Shown here piece after piece: positions 23,801-35,400 of a DNA stretch of 39,420 nt; positions within the stretch are counted from its first letter, which is position 1, and each line of letters starts with the position of its first letter. The notes beneath the pieces were generated by a model. The model worked only from the letters and a program-made list of their open reading frames with translations, made no database searches and was not told the origin of the DNA. The position numbers and the translations under genes were made by a program. Source of the stretch: Acidobacteriota bacterium (lineage in GTDB: Bacteria; Acidobacteriota; Terriglobia; Terriglobales; Acidobacteriaceae); contig QIAH01000358.1 of NCBI GenBank assembly GCA_003225465.1, positions 1-39,420 on the forward strand. Direction: 5' to 3'.

Positions 23801-26458
23801 ATAGCGGTAGCGCACTTCACGCGCCAGGTCGCTGATTGCTAGAAAGTTCCCATTGGTAATGGAAATCATGCGATCGAGCAGAGTACGGAAAGATTCGCCG
23901 CCTTGGGCCGCGGGTGCACCTGCCGAACGCAACCGACGTTCAAGAACGGCCATCACGGGAGCGATCTGCTGAGCAACGCGTTGATGCGATTTATAGATCC
24001 AGAGGAGGCTTTCCTCCAACTGGGGTGAGCGGTCGAGAGACTGCACACCGTAGTGCCCAAGCGCTCGTTGCAAAGAGTTGACGAAGCTAGCCGGCAGGCT
24101 CTCCCCGCGCGTGTCAATCATGCGCAGATAGGCGAACAGGTACGCCTCGGCGCTGGGTTCTTCGCCACTGATGCGATGGTTGACCTCAGGTTCGCGTAGG
24201 AAAAGTGAACAGAGATCCACAAAAATGTTGAGAATCTCGTCTTCTTCCTGTCGGATCTCGTCGCTATCGACGGAACAATGTTGTGTCCAGTCGACGAGCA
24301 GGCGCGTGCTTTGCTTGGGTTCCACATCAAAACCCAACATGAATTGCCGAAGCTCCTGCAGGCTTCGGTGGCAGTTGCTTGGAGTCGGTTCTCCAGCTGT
24401 TTCGAAGGATCGCGATGCGCCCAACACGACGTGTTCCTCGGTCTCGGCCGCGCTCTTGACTGCATCGGGTTCGATCTGCACGAGAGGCGCACCGGTGTCC
24501 ACCTGCACATTCGGGATTGTGAAGATTTGGCGCACTCTTCCGGAAAATGGGGCCACCACCTTCATTTCCATCTTCATCGCTTCGAGCACGGCCAGGCGAT
24601 CGCCGGCGGAAACAACATCACCGGGCTTGACAGTGATCGAGACGACCACGGCGGGCGAGGGCGCGTGCACGATGCCGCCATCGTCGCGGTCGATCTTGTG
24701 CGCGACTCCGTCCACTTCAATTCGGTAACTGAGTCCGTTGGCGACGGAGATGATGTGAAAGTGACGTCCCAGAGTGGTGAGCCAATATTCGCCTTGACCC
24801 AGGCGGTCGAGGTGAGCATCAATTTGTGATCCATTCACCTGCACACGATAGTTCTGAGGAGCGAGGCGGTACGTGGTAGCCGAGTACGTATGGCCGCGAT
24901 AACGCAGTTCCACGGCGTGGCCGACTTCGTCGCGAACTTGAGGGCGTCCGCGAACCGCCGAAGCATAAAACTGAGTCTGTTCCACGGCCAAAGCTGCGTT
25001 GTAAGCTTCAATGGCGGCCTGCACAAGCGCCACGTCGGCATAACGGCGGGAGAGATGCCTGCCATTGGCGGCCAGTTCGTCCAGCCAGCCCGTGCTCATG
25101 TCGCCGCGCTGCACTTCGGGATTGCTCAGCAATTCCACCAGAAACGATTTGTTGCTGGCTCCTCCCTGAATAACGACAACACTCTCGCGCAGGGCGCGTT
25201 GCAGGCGAGCGAGAGCTTCTTTCCGGTTCCTGCCGTGGGCAATAATCTTAGCGATCATCGAGTCGAATTCGGGCGCGATCGAATCGCCTTCCGCAACGCC
25301 GGTATCAATCCGCACGCCAGGACCCGTCGAGGTTCGAAAACGCTGGATGATGCCAGGGGCGGGCGCAAATCCATTCTCCGGATCTTCCGCATTTAAACGG
25401 ACCTCAATGGCATGGCCGATAGTGCGCGGAGGTTCACCTTCGAGGCGTCCGCCGCGCGCGACATGGATCTGCAGTTTCACCAGATCGATGCCCGTCGTGC
25501 ATTCCGTTACCGGATGTTCGACCTGCAGCCGGGTGTTCATCTCAATGAACCAGAACTTGCTGAGTTCCGGGTTGTACAGGAACTCCACCGTTCCGGCTCC
25601 CCGGTAACCTGCCACTTTGGTCAAGCGCAGCGCAGCATCGCGCAACTCACGATCTTGCTCGACACTGAGAATCGGGCAGGGCGCTTCTTCGAGAATCTTT
25701 TGATGGCGGCGCTGCACCGTGCAGTCGCGCACGCCGGCTGCCCATGCCGTTCCAAAATGATCCGCGATGACTTGCACTTCGACGTGATGCGCGTCGGGCA
25801 GGAGTTGTTCAACGAAAACGGTAGGATCTCCGAAGGCCTTGAAAGCCTCGGCGCGCGAACTCTCAAATGCGACAGGAAGGTCGGCGGGCGACCTGACTTC
25901 GCGAATGCCCCGCCCTCCGCCCCCAGCCGTCGCTTTAATAAGGAGGGGATAGCCCAATTGCTCGGCATGATGGAAAGCGTCGGTCAGGGTTTCTGCCGGA
26001 CCTCCGCTCCAGGGCACGACCGGAATCTGCGCCTGCTCCGCGAGCCGCTTGGAGGCGATCTTGTCGCCGACGCGGCGCATAGCTTCACCGTCTGGGCCGA
26101 TGAACGCGATACCCATCTCGCGGCAGAGGTCGGCGAAGGCGGCATGCTCGGCCACGAAGCCCCATCCTACCCAAACCGCTTCCGCACGCGCCGCGCTCAG
26201 AGCACGGGCGAGGTGTTCATAATCCACGTAGCTGCAGCGGAGTTGTTGGGTCTGTGGGTCAAGCACATGCGCGGGACCAAGGTACACGGCTTCGTCGGCT
26301 TCGCGAACAAACATGGCATTCCGGTCGGGATCAGTGAACAGCGCGATGGTGCGCAGTGCTACCCCGTACTCTTGAGTGAACTCGCGGGCCGCATGAATGA
26401 AACGCATTGCGGCCTCGCCCCGGTTGACGATCGCCACGCGCTCGAATTCGTGGTTCAT
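20864..26458 (-). CDS. Single-chain biotin-dependent acyl-CoA carboxylase (eukaryote-like ACC layout)
   Basis: One 1864-aa polypeptide carries all steps of acyl-CoA carboxylation. Residues 1-455 are biotin carboxylase (RVAIVNRGEAAMRFI; ATP-grasp glycine loop KATAGGGGRGIREV; EMNTRLQVEHPVTE). A BCCP domain at about 593-646 has the biotinyl Lys K629 in VLEAMKMEM. A central region (about 670-1270) includes YRGLHPMMGKRLHLWRLSNF and HWNRIFLYVWP, resembling the central domain of eukaryotic acetyl-CoA carboxylase. The carboxyltransferase (about 1275-1850) has FPISAGAKISMDSG, VLTGKRALDYSG, ANLSGFDGSPESM and RYHGGAYVVFSRALN, matching both halves of a fused CT. It lies 41 bases downstream of the megasynthase, with ggag before its ATG, and is coupled to the transferase gene. 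The likely role is supplying malonyl-CoA or an alkylmalonyl-CoA extender. The acyl substrate is not determined. Confidence 0.9.
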   Translation of the reverse strand: MNHEFERVAIVNRGEAAMRFIHAAREFTQEYGVALRTIALFTDPDRNAMFVREADEAVYLGPAHVLDPQTQQLRCSYVDYEHLARALSAARAEAVWVGWGFVAEHAAFADLCREMGIAFIGPDGEAMRRVGDKIASKRLAEQAQIPVVPWSGGPAETLTDAFHHAEQLGYPLLIKATAGGGGRGIREVRSPADLPVAFESSRAEAFKAFGDPTVFVEQLLPDAHHVEVQVIADHFGTAWAAGVRDCTVQRRHQKILEEAPCPILSVEQDRELRDAALRLTKVAGYRGAGTVEFLYNPELSKFWFIEMNTRLQVEHPVTECTTGIDLVKLQIHVARGGRLEGEPPRTIGHAIEVRLNAEDPENGFAPAPGIIQRFRTSTGPGVRIDTGVAEGDSIAPEFDSMIAKIIAHGRNRKEALARLQRALRESVVVIQGGASNKSFLVELLSNPEVQRGDMSTGWLDELAANGRHLSRRYADVALVQAAIEAYNAALAVEQTQFYASAVRGRPQVRDEVGHAVELRYRGHTYSATTYRLAPQNYRVQVNGSQIDAHLDRLGQGEYWLTTLGRHFHIISVANGLSYRIEVDGVAHKIDRDDGGIVHAPSPAVVVSITVKPGDVVSAGDRLAVLEAMKMEMKVVAPFSGRVRQIFTIPNVQVDTGAPLVQIEPDAVKSAAETEEHVVLGASRSFETAGEPTPSNCHRSLQELRQFMLGFDVEPKQSTRLLVDWTQHCSVDSDEIRQEEDEILNIFVDLCSLFLREPEVNHRISGEEPSAEAYLFAYLRMIDTRGESLPASFVNSLQRALGHYGVQSLDRSPQLEESLLWIYKSHQRVAQQIAPVMAVLERRLRSAGAPAAQGGESFRTLLDRMISITNGNFLAISDLAREVRYRYFDQPLFEKARRNVYVQMEEHLAYMAANPHAVDRHERVRALVECPQPLVSLLCGRFAAASPEMRELMLEALTKRYYRIRTFTRFRSLTSNGHGYACAEYDYEGKHIHVFATHASYAHLSESVQTLFPLIAAVPADHDIVIDFYTWHDARPNDPEVTQLDLQRILSEAGFPRAIRRIVVAVAGPGMGKGIGGMQHFTYRPCATGYQEEQVYRGLHPMMGKRLHLWRLSNFNIERLPTVEDVYLLHAVARENPKDERLFACAEVRDVTPVRDETGRVVQLPHLERMLAEAFASIRLFQSRRRAQERLHWNRIFLYVWPPLTLGRDELRDIVHRLAPATEGLGLEQVVVRTRIPNPATGELRDMVIRISSPGATGMLITFRPADKLQPLKPLAEYEQKVVRMRQRGLIYPYEIIRMLTPSPESTGAEFPPGEFVEHDLDAENHLVPVIRPYGKNKANIVVGVIRNFTARYPKGMTRVMLLGDPSKDLGALAEAECQRILAALDLAEEKGVPLEWFPISAGAKISMDSGVENMDWIARVLRRLIEFTQAGGEVNLLVNGINVGAQPYWNAEATMLMHTRGILVMTPKAAMVLTGKRALDYSGSVSAEDNQGIGGYDRIMGLNGQAQYWAKDIDEACHILMRHYDHTYIEPGERFPRPAQTSDPVQRDVRDYVHSENGEEGFARIGDILSDETNPGRKKAFEIRKVMKAVVDQDHAPLERWAGMRAAETTVVWDAHLGGYPVCLIGIESRPVPRFGFVPADGPDQWCAGTLFPQSSKKVARAINAASNNRPLVVLANLSGFDGSPESMRRLQLEYGAEIGRAVVNFKGPIVFCVISRYHGGAYVVFSRALNEQLEVAALEGTYASVIGGAPAAAVVFAGEVEARTKKDPRLQPLNQALAKAEGAEKVRLRTQWEELFAIIHSEKLGEMAAEFDRVHSVQRALDVGALNRILPPADLRPYLIDAIERGIAREESLASEECEEAAA

Positions 26459-26499
26459 ATCATCTCCACTCGGCAGTTGGTCACTGGAAAAACGCGCAC

Positions 26500-29400
26500 T
26501 CAGGCCGCGACGAGTTCCTGTGACATCACGTTTCGCAGTGCTTTCAGTTGATCGGCATTCACAGCATTCGGTGTGGCTACCGTTCGATAGCCGCTGAGCT
26601 GAACATAGCGTTTTCCTGATGCGTCCACGACCTCCGCATCGAAGCTTCCGCTGACCGGGTCAGGTGTGATTACCGCGTACAAACGGGTGTCAGGCAGGGT
26701 CGCTCCACATGATGCGGTGACGCAATTGACGAGGTGCGGCAATCCCATGCTGCCTTCTTTGCCAATCTCCCAGAGGCCCGCCGTCTGGAAGCACAGTTCG
26801 ATCAGCCGCGGCGACATCACCGTAGGCAGTTCCGCGGGGTGATGATTGGCGGGCAGACTTTTTGCCAACAGCCCGATCATGCGATTTCCATCCCACCACG
26901 CTCGCTCCAGCACCTGGTACGCCGGTCCATGGAAGTAGATTCGGTAGATATCAGGAGCGTCGACCGTGCGATCTACGTGCATGGTGGGCGGCGAGACAGA
27001 CAGCATTTGCGCAGGCGATTTCGTCAACCGGACGCGACCCGTGAAGTGCGTGGTCGTTTGCGGCTCCGATTGATTCGGGAGTGTGCGGCGGCCAATCAGG
27101 CGGCAATTCGCCACCAGTTCGTCCGCTTGGGAATGAATGCTGACTTCAATCGTTACCGTGCGCGCTTCGTGTCGGTAGAACTTGAACGGCGCAAGGAAAG
27201 ATATTTCTTCGATGGCTTTGACATGCCAGCCCGGAAGCATGCGCAGCGCAGCTTCTGCGAAGGCTTCGATGCCCATCACACCCGGGAGCACGGGCGTGCC
27301 GTCAATCTGGTGATCGTATAAGAACGGTTGAGTTTTGGGATCGAGCGTGCTCTCGACAACCAGCCCGCTGTAAAGGCCCATGCTGGCCACCTTGCCGATC
27401 ATCGGGCCTTGGGGCGAAAGCTCTTTCTCGGGAGTAGCAGCGGCATTCGTTTCGACACCTCCGGTCGGGTCCCACTCTTTTAGCAACACGCCAAGACGCT
27501 GGCCGATGACGATTTCGCCGCGCGTGCCGCCCGCCGTCAGTTCGCGACGGATCAACGGAACGCCCGCTTCGGGCGGCAGCATGTCGATTCCGGCGCTTTC
27601 CATGACTTTCGGGATTGAGCCGCGGGTGGCCATGCCGATCCCACCCCATGCGGTCCAATCAATGGCGATGCCGCGGGTGTCTGGGCGAGTGGTACGGAAG
27701 CTCGACGTGATCTTGCACAGCAGATCGTTCGCGGAGCTGTAATCCGTCTGTCCCGGATTGCCGAAGCGCCCTGCGATCGAACTGAAGGCCACGGTCGCGC
27801 CCAGAGGCATGTCGCCGATGGCATGCAGCAGGTGGAAGAAACCATCGCTCTTCACGTCAAAGACCAGGTCAAATTCGCGCTGGTCTTTCTCGGAAAGAGA
27901 GCGGCTACGCTCGAGCCCTGCCGCATGCAGCAGTACATCGATGCGGCGGCTGTGCTCGCGCACATGGCGGATAATCTTCGAGACAGCTTCCGCGTCGGTG
28001 AGATTGACGCTGAAATAATGAGGCGTGCCGCCTGCGGCGCGCACGGCCTCAATGGCGTTGAGTGCGGCCTGCTCTCGCTCCAGGGCCCACAGTTCTTTCT
28101 CCACCAGAGCAGGAGTCGCCCGCTCGCCCCGCGCCTGAATGCGCGCAAACAGATCGCGCTTCAGATTGTCCTTGTCGGTCGCAAAGCGCTTCAGATCGGG
28201 ATTATCAGGATTCGGCTCGGGCACGACATCGAGCAGGTAGAAGACTCCACCCGAAGCTACAGCCAAGTCCGCAGTGATCGCGGAAACAATTCCTCCGGCG
28301 GCCCCCGTGATGAGAAATACGGTGTTCTCATCCAGGGTGAGACCGGGTTGCCCATCAATAGCAGGTTGCTCTTCGAGCCCAACCGTCCAGCGCACACCTT
28401 GCTTGTAGCCAATCTCGATTGCTCCCGGATCGCGCTGCGTTTCCTCCACCAGAAGTTCCGCGACTTCTTGCGGACTGCGCTCAAGCTCGAAATCCACTGC
28501 TTTCACGAGAGCGTCCAGACGCTCCCGCTTGTAGGTTTTCGCGAAGCCCGTGACGGCGCCGCCCAAGGGCGCGATCGCTCCCGCTTCGTCGTAGCCGTGC
28601 TGTCCGCCGAGCCGAGTCGCCGACAAGAAGAAAGTTCCCGGCTTCGAAATCTGCTCGTAGAGCACGCGCATCGTGGTGTAAAGCGATTTGACTCGTACGC
28701 GCACAGCTTCGTGCCAGGCGGCGAGATCCATATCGCGGAGATTGCCTTCATTATCGAGAGCGGGGAGCCAGCACACGCCATCGATTGGGCCGCTCGCGAT
28801 CCAATTCGTGAGAGTAGTCGTCAACGTCTCGACATCAGAGCCGTTGTCGAGGCGCAGGACCTCCGTTCCTTTTGCCTGCAGCAGGCGCGCCAGTGCATCC
28901 GCAACTCCGCCTTTATCCGGCATGATGACCACGCGGCGCCCGGCGGCAAGCGTGACGTTCGTCGACTTGCATTCGGTCAGCGGCGGGCGCAAGACGGGCA
29001 GCGGCACCCGTCGAGGAATCCGATTGGCGGCCTCCAAACTGGCAGGAACTGGGCGAGGTTTCTTGCTGGGTGCCTGGACCATAGGCGCGGAGGCCGCAGG
29101 CGCTGGTGTTGAGGTGGCTTCGGATGTTGTGACGATCGCATTCGGTCGTGTCCCGGACCGGTCGCGGGCAAACTGGATGACGTGAGCCAGTGTTGGGAAG
29201 TCACGTAATCTGAGATTCTCATCGCGCGGAATGCTGTAGGTAGCTCGGATCGCGGCAAACATTTCCGCCTGCTTGACCGTGTCGATTCCAAGGTCGGCCT
29301 CGAGATCGAGATCCAGGTCGAGCATCTCCTTGGGATACCCGGTCTTTTCGGCAACAATCGTGAGGACTTTTTCCTTGATGGATTCATCCGTGACTGGCGG

Positions 29401-32400
29401 GACGGAGGTCGGGGTCGTCGCAGGCAATGACGCACCAACTGCAGCCAGCGCGGGGGAAGCGAGAACGCCCAAGTCGGGGCGCTTTTCATACACAAAGCGA
29501 ATGACATGCGCGAGAGTGGGGTAGTCGCGCAGCTTGCGGCTTTCATCGCGCGGGATGGTGTAAATCTCGCGAATGGCAGCGAACATTTCCGCCTGGTCGA
29601 GGTCGAGATCCAGCATGTCCTTGGGGTAGCCGGTCTTTTCGACGACCAAGGCGAGAATGCGCTCTTTGACGGAGTCGTCCTCGGTCTCGCTCGCAGCAAT
29701 CTCGACACGGGTGGAAGACCTCTCCTCTTCTTTCATTGCCGGCGCGGGTGAAAGGGCAGTTATCGAAGGCGGAATCGCCACCGCCAAATCCGGGCGCTTC
29801 TCATACACAAACCGGATGACGTGGGCGAGCGTCGGGTAATCGCGCAGCTTGCGGCTTTCATCGCGCGGAATGCTGTAAATCTCGCGAATGGCAGCAAACA
29901 TCTCCGCCTGTTTCACAGTATCCACGCCGAGGTCGGCCTCAAGGTCGAGGTCGAGATCCAGCATGTCCTTGGGGTAGCCAGTCTTCTCGACGACAAGAGC
30001 GAGAATTCGCTCTTTAACGACACTATCCCTGTGCAGTTCCGCAGGCGAGCCCACAGATGCAGTCAACTTAACATCTTCTTCTTTGATTACGGCCGGTTGC
30101 ACGGGAGCGGGGGCGGGGGTTGCATTGATCAAGTCCGGGCGCTTCTCAAACACGAAGCGGATCACATGCGCCAGCGTGGGGTAATCGCGCAGCTTACGGC
30201 TTTCATCGCGCGGGATGTTGTAGATCTCGCGAATGGCCGCGAACATTTCCGCCTGCTTTACGGTATCGACGCCGAGGTCCGCCTCAAGGTCCAGATCGAG
30301 ATCAAGCATGTCCTTGGGATAACCAGTCTTCTCGACGACAAGGGCCAATACACGCTCTTTCACCGAATCGGAGAGCTGGTCCCCGGCGAAAGGGGCTGCA
30401 GCGCTTGCCTCTACGGCCGAGATATGTAGCTGAGCCGGCGCTGGTGGGCCAGCAGGCAGACTCGCTAAATCCGGCCGCTTCTCGAACACAAAGCGGATCA
30501 CGTGTGCCAGCGTCGGGTAATCGCGCAGCTTGCGGGTCTCGTCCCGCGGGATCTTGTACGCCTCGCGGATCGTGGCGAAGACTTCAGCTTGCTTGACGGT
30601 GTCAACGCCCAGGTCAGCTTCGAGGTCGAGATCCAAATCGAGCATATCGACGGGATAGCCGGTTTTTTCTGCGACCAGAGCCAGCACTTTCTCTTTGACG
30701 GCATCGCTCTGCTTTGTGGCTGGCGTGGCCGCAGGTTCGCCTTTCGGCGCTGATCCCGAAGGGATGGGGATTGGCGTGGGTTTTGCGATGGGAGGTGCGG
30801 CAGCGACCGCGACAAAATTTTTGGGTTCGGGTTCCGCAATGACCCTGGATGGGATCGCTGCCGGCACGGACGTCGGACCTGGAGTCGGCGTCGACTGCGG
30901 AGACGGCACGACGGGCACGGTTCGCACCTCGGTGGGTTGCGGAGCCTGTGCGCGCGCGGTTTTATCCTGTACCCGCAGAGTGCGCTGCACCACTTCGAGG
31001 TTCACGGCAGGACGGCCTGCGATGCTGCTCAACCAGGCATTCCAGGTAGCCGCGTCGGAGATCCGGTAGGCATAGCCAAGAGCGTTCGGGCTGGGGCGAA
31101 CGCCATCTTTCGTTTTGACCCAGCGCAGCAGCATCATGCTGATCTGCGAACCGAATCCGGCGCCCAGGTGTATGGCGTAATCGATGGGATAGGTGCCGCC
31201 TTTGGACAGATTCAAAGAACCGAGTTCCGGGTCGATTTCCTTGAAGTTGGCAACGGGGGGCACGCAGCCGGTTTCGAGCGCCTTTACGGCGACGACATCT
31301 TCGATGCCGGTACCCATCGCGTGACCCGTCATACCCTTGGTGTTGGCGATCACGATGCGATCGGCGACATCTTTGAAGACGCGACGTAGGGCGTGAATCT
31401 CGGCCGAAGCGCTTCCGCCGCGCGCGGGAGTGTAGGTTTCGTGCGAGACGAAGACGGTCCTCGGCGCGATGTCTCGCCGCGCAATACCGCTGTGCGTCTC
31501 TGCTTCGGCGATCAGGTGCTCCATGACCTGGCCGATGTGCTCGACATCGAGACGAGTTCCATGGAATGCGCTGTTGGCGGTGACGGTGGAGAGTACCTCG
31601 CAAATAGGCTGAATGCCGCGTTGGCGTGCGGCCTTGGCGGTCTCGACGACGAGTGCGGCAGCGCCCATGCCGATGATCAGGCCATGACGGCGACGGTCAA
31701 AGGGAACTGCGGCCTCGGCCACAAGGTCGTCGGTGGCTGCAGCGCCGCTTGCCAAGAACCCAGCACCCATCCAATCGATGAGGTGGTCGGAAGTGACGTC
31801 ATCGGCGGAGAGAACGATCACGCGGCTGCAACGGCCAGCGTGGATCCAGTCCTGCGCCAGGGAAATGGCTTGCGTGGTGGTCGCGCAGGCCGAGTTGAGC
31901 TGCGTATTTGGACCCCTGGCCCCGATGAATTCGGCGAATTGCGAATGCCCCATCGACAAGGTGCGCAACAGGAAGCGGCGCTCGAAGACGTAGGGGGCTT
32001 TGTCAATCAAGGCGCGCAGTTCCGCGATCCGCTGGTCCAGTTCTTGCCCGACTTTGGCATTGCCGTTGCCATTGAACTGGACGCGGAGGCTTTCGAGAAC
32101 GGAGAGCTTGTCGCGGCGAGCCTGGTCGGCGTAGTAGCGTGCCATTTCGTCAGCGAAAGAATCCAAGCCCGGGAACGCCGAGGCGAAAATCACGCCGGTA
32201 TCGTCGCGGAGAGCGTTGGGGAGGGCCCAGCGATCCGGCAATTGCGTGCCTTTGCTGGTTTTCTTGTAGCGCATTACCAGCGGTATGCCGGCGTCGCGCA
32301 GTGCATCGAGCCCGGCGGCGATGGCGAGTTGCGTGTCACGGTCGAGGGCTGCCAGGCGATCGGCTGAGATGCCGAATTCCGCTTCCAGATTGAACTCATG

Positions 32401-35400
32401 GCCGCGGCCGGCAAGCTTGATGACGTCCGCGACATTATTAATAGTGTCGAAGTGTGGATCTCCGTTATCGCTCTTCACCAGTCGCGTGATGTGCTTGTCG
32501 AGCATGCCCTGGCGAAAGCGCGCGGGGATGGGCTCGATGAACTGATCGCCACGGAGAATGCGGGCGACGTTGCTGTCATCAAAGATGTGGTCCGTGCCGG
32601 GGAGTCCGAGAGCGGCGCCCGTAATCACGACCGGTTCTTTCGACGTGCTGGGGCTCCCTTCTTCGGAAGTTCTCCAGTTATGCTCGAGAAATTCGGCGAA
32701 GAGATGTCCAAGCTGGGCGTAGCGATTGCCATTCACGGGCGCAGAAAGTGCAGAATCTGCTTTCGGCTTAGCGACCGCCAGGACAGAAACAGCAACTTCG
32801 GGCGATGATGGCGAGACAGCTTCGACTTTCGTCGAGACCTCGGGCTTCGCTTCGCCGATCCCATGCCCCAAACCGGCCGCGTACATGCAGCACAAGGCCT
32901 GGTTGAATGCCGGGATGTCTCCGACCTTGGGATGATTGCTGAAAATGGCGACTACGTCGCCGTTCGCGCCGAGCACGTCTTCGGCGAATCCCTGGAGAGC
33001 TTTCTTCGGGCCAACTTCGACGAACATGCGCGCCCCCGCGGTGTACAACGTCCGCAGCCCCTTGATGAATTGCACGGGAGCGGCAACCTGCTGTGCGAGG
33101 ATATCGAGCATCTGCGGCACGATGTTCGGACCCGTGGGATAGAACTCGCCATTGACGTTAGCGACGATGGGCAGCCGCGACGAGGCGAGATGTAGACGCT
33201 CCAGCACGCACCGAAGCGGTTCGCTGGCGGGCGCGACGATGGAAGTGTGGAAGGCGTGACTCACCGGCAGCGCCGAGACTTCGTAACCCGCACTGATGAG
33301 CGCAGCCATGGCCTGCCCGACTGCGGGGCTGGCGCCGCCGATCACGGACTGGTGCTCACTATTGATGTTGGCGATCACCACGTAGCCATCGATGGTTTTC
33401 AGGGTGCGCTCGATTTCCTCTAAGGGAGCGAACACCGCGGCCATGCGGCCCTTATCGGCTGGGGAGAAGCGCGTCATCTCGCGGCCGCGCGCGGCGACCG
33501 CTTCCAGAGCGTCGGCAAACGGTAGGCCGCCGGCGGCAATCAAGGCTCCGTATTCGCCCAAGCTGTGTCCCATGACGAAGTCGGGTTCAATGCCATAGGC
33601 GGCAAGCAGGCGTGTGAGGGCGAGGTCGGTGGCGAGAACAGCAGGCTGCGTGATTGCTGTCTGACGAAGATCGTCTTCGGCTTTTGCGAGCGCGTCCGCG
33701 TCGATGGTGTCGACGAAAATGAAGTCGCTGAGCGGCTTGCCGAGGATGGGTGTCATGATCCGGTCGGCTTCGGCGAACGTATCAGCGACGATAGGCTCGC
33801 GCGAACGAAGAGGTCGGAGCATGTTCAGGTACTGCGAACCCTGGCCTGGATAGAGGAAGGCCACCTTCGGCGCAGGACCGTGTCCGCGGAAGATGCCTTG
33901 GGCGCGCAGGACCTTCCAAATCGCCGGCTGATTCGCGGCAAGAGCCTTCAGCGCGGAAGCGGACTTAGTCGCCAGGTCCGCAGAATCTGCATAGTCGATC
34001 GCGAGTCTTTCGGGCGCGCACAGATCCGCTTGGGCGGGGGCGGCGGGAGCCGACGCACGACCAGACTTGGCATCTTTTTCCACCGCGCGCAGACGCACGG
34101 TCAGCGCAGCGTCAGACTCGGCACCAATAAGCAATACGCCGCGAAGCGGGGCTTTGCATGAGGACCCATCGTGGGCACTGCGGGAAACATCTTTTGTAGT
34201 CATCATGATCTCTGCCGTTCTCTGCGGGATGTCACTCACCGCCACTGTTTTCTTTCCGTTTCCGTTGAGCCGGTGAGGAATGTATTCCTCGATCACGGCA
34301 TGAAAGTTGGTGCCGCCGAATCCGAAGGCACTCAGGCCGGCGCGGCGCACCGTGTCTCCAGGCACGTCCCAAGGCTTGAGTTCGGTGTTCACATAAAGAG
34401 GAGAGTGGGCGAAGTCGATATCCGGGTTCGGATGCTCGCAGTGCACGCTGGGCGGCAGAACCTTGTGATGAAGCGCGAGCGTCGCCTTCAGCAGTCCCGC
34501 TGCGCCAGCCGCGCCCTTTAGGTGTCCGAAATTTGACTTGACCGACCCGAGCGCCACCGAGTGAGCAGGAAGGTGGAAGCTACTCAGCGCGTCGACCATG
34601 CTTTGCACTTCGACCACGTCGCCGACGCGCGTGGAGGTGCCATGGCCTTCGATGTAAGTGGCGGTGGCCGGAGACAGGCCGGCATTCTGCCAGGCGCGCT
34701 CGATGGCGAAGCGCTGGCCAACCGGATTCGGAGCGGTGATGCCTTTCCCCTTGCCGTCGCTCGATCCTCCCATGCCGCGCAGGACTGCGTAAATCTTGTC
34801 GTGATCGCGCTCCGCATCGGCCAAGCGCTTGAGCAGGAAGATCGCTGCGCCTTCTCCCATCACGAAACCATCGGCACCCTCTGCATAAGGACGAGTGCCG
34901 GTCGCGGACAGGGCGCCGATCTTGCAGAACTTTACGAAAGTGGAGGCGCCCATGTTGCGGTCGATACCGCCGGTGACCGCCACGTCATAATGATTCTGTA
35001 TGAGACCCTCGGATGCTGAACTGATGGCTGCCATCGCAGAGGCGCAAGCCGCGTCACACACGTAGTTGGGCCCGTGAAAGTTGAAGATGTTCGCAACGCG
35101 CCCGGCAATACAGTTTGCAAGCTCGCCGGGCATGCTGTCTTCGGTGATCGCGGGCAGACGCTTTCCGACGCGTTCCTGAAATTCGCGCACGATGTTGTTG
35201 CGCACGGCGTCTGGCAGGGCCGCGAAACTCGCGCTTGCCTCCAGGTCATGGGCGTACTCCGGAAAATACGCGCGCATCACTGTCAAGTAATGCCTCTCTC
35301 CCCCCAAGGCATTGCCGAGGATCACCGCCGTGCGGTCGAGATCCATGGGCCGCTCGGGATAGCCGTAGTCCTCGAGGGCTGCGCGCGTGCAGGCGATGGC

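Noticed and set aside
29150-30705. CRISPR-like or satellite repeat array
   Set aside because: The period is about 215-345 bases, fully coding, and translates to carrier domains with conserved reading frame.
31115-32640. KS2 as an inactive chain-length factor
   Set aside because: The nucleophilic Cys (C1270) and a His-bearing motif are present, so inactivity cannot be claimed from sequence.
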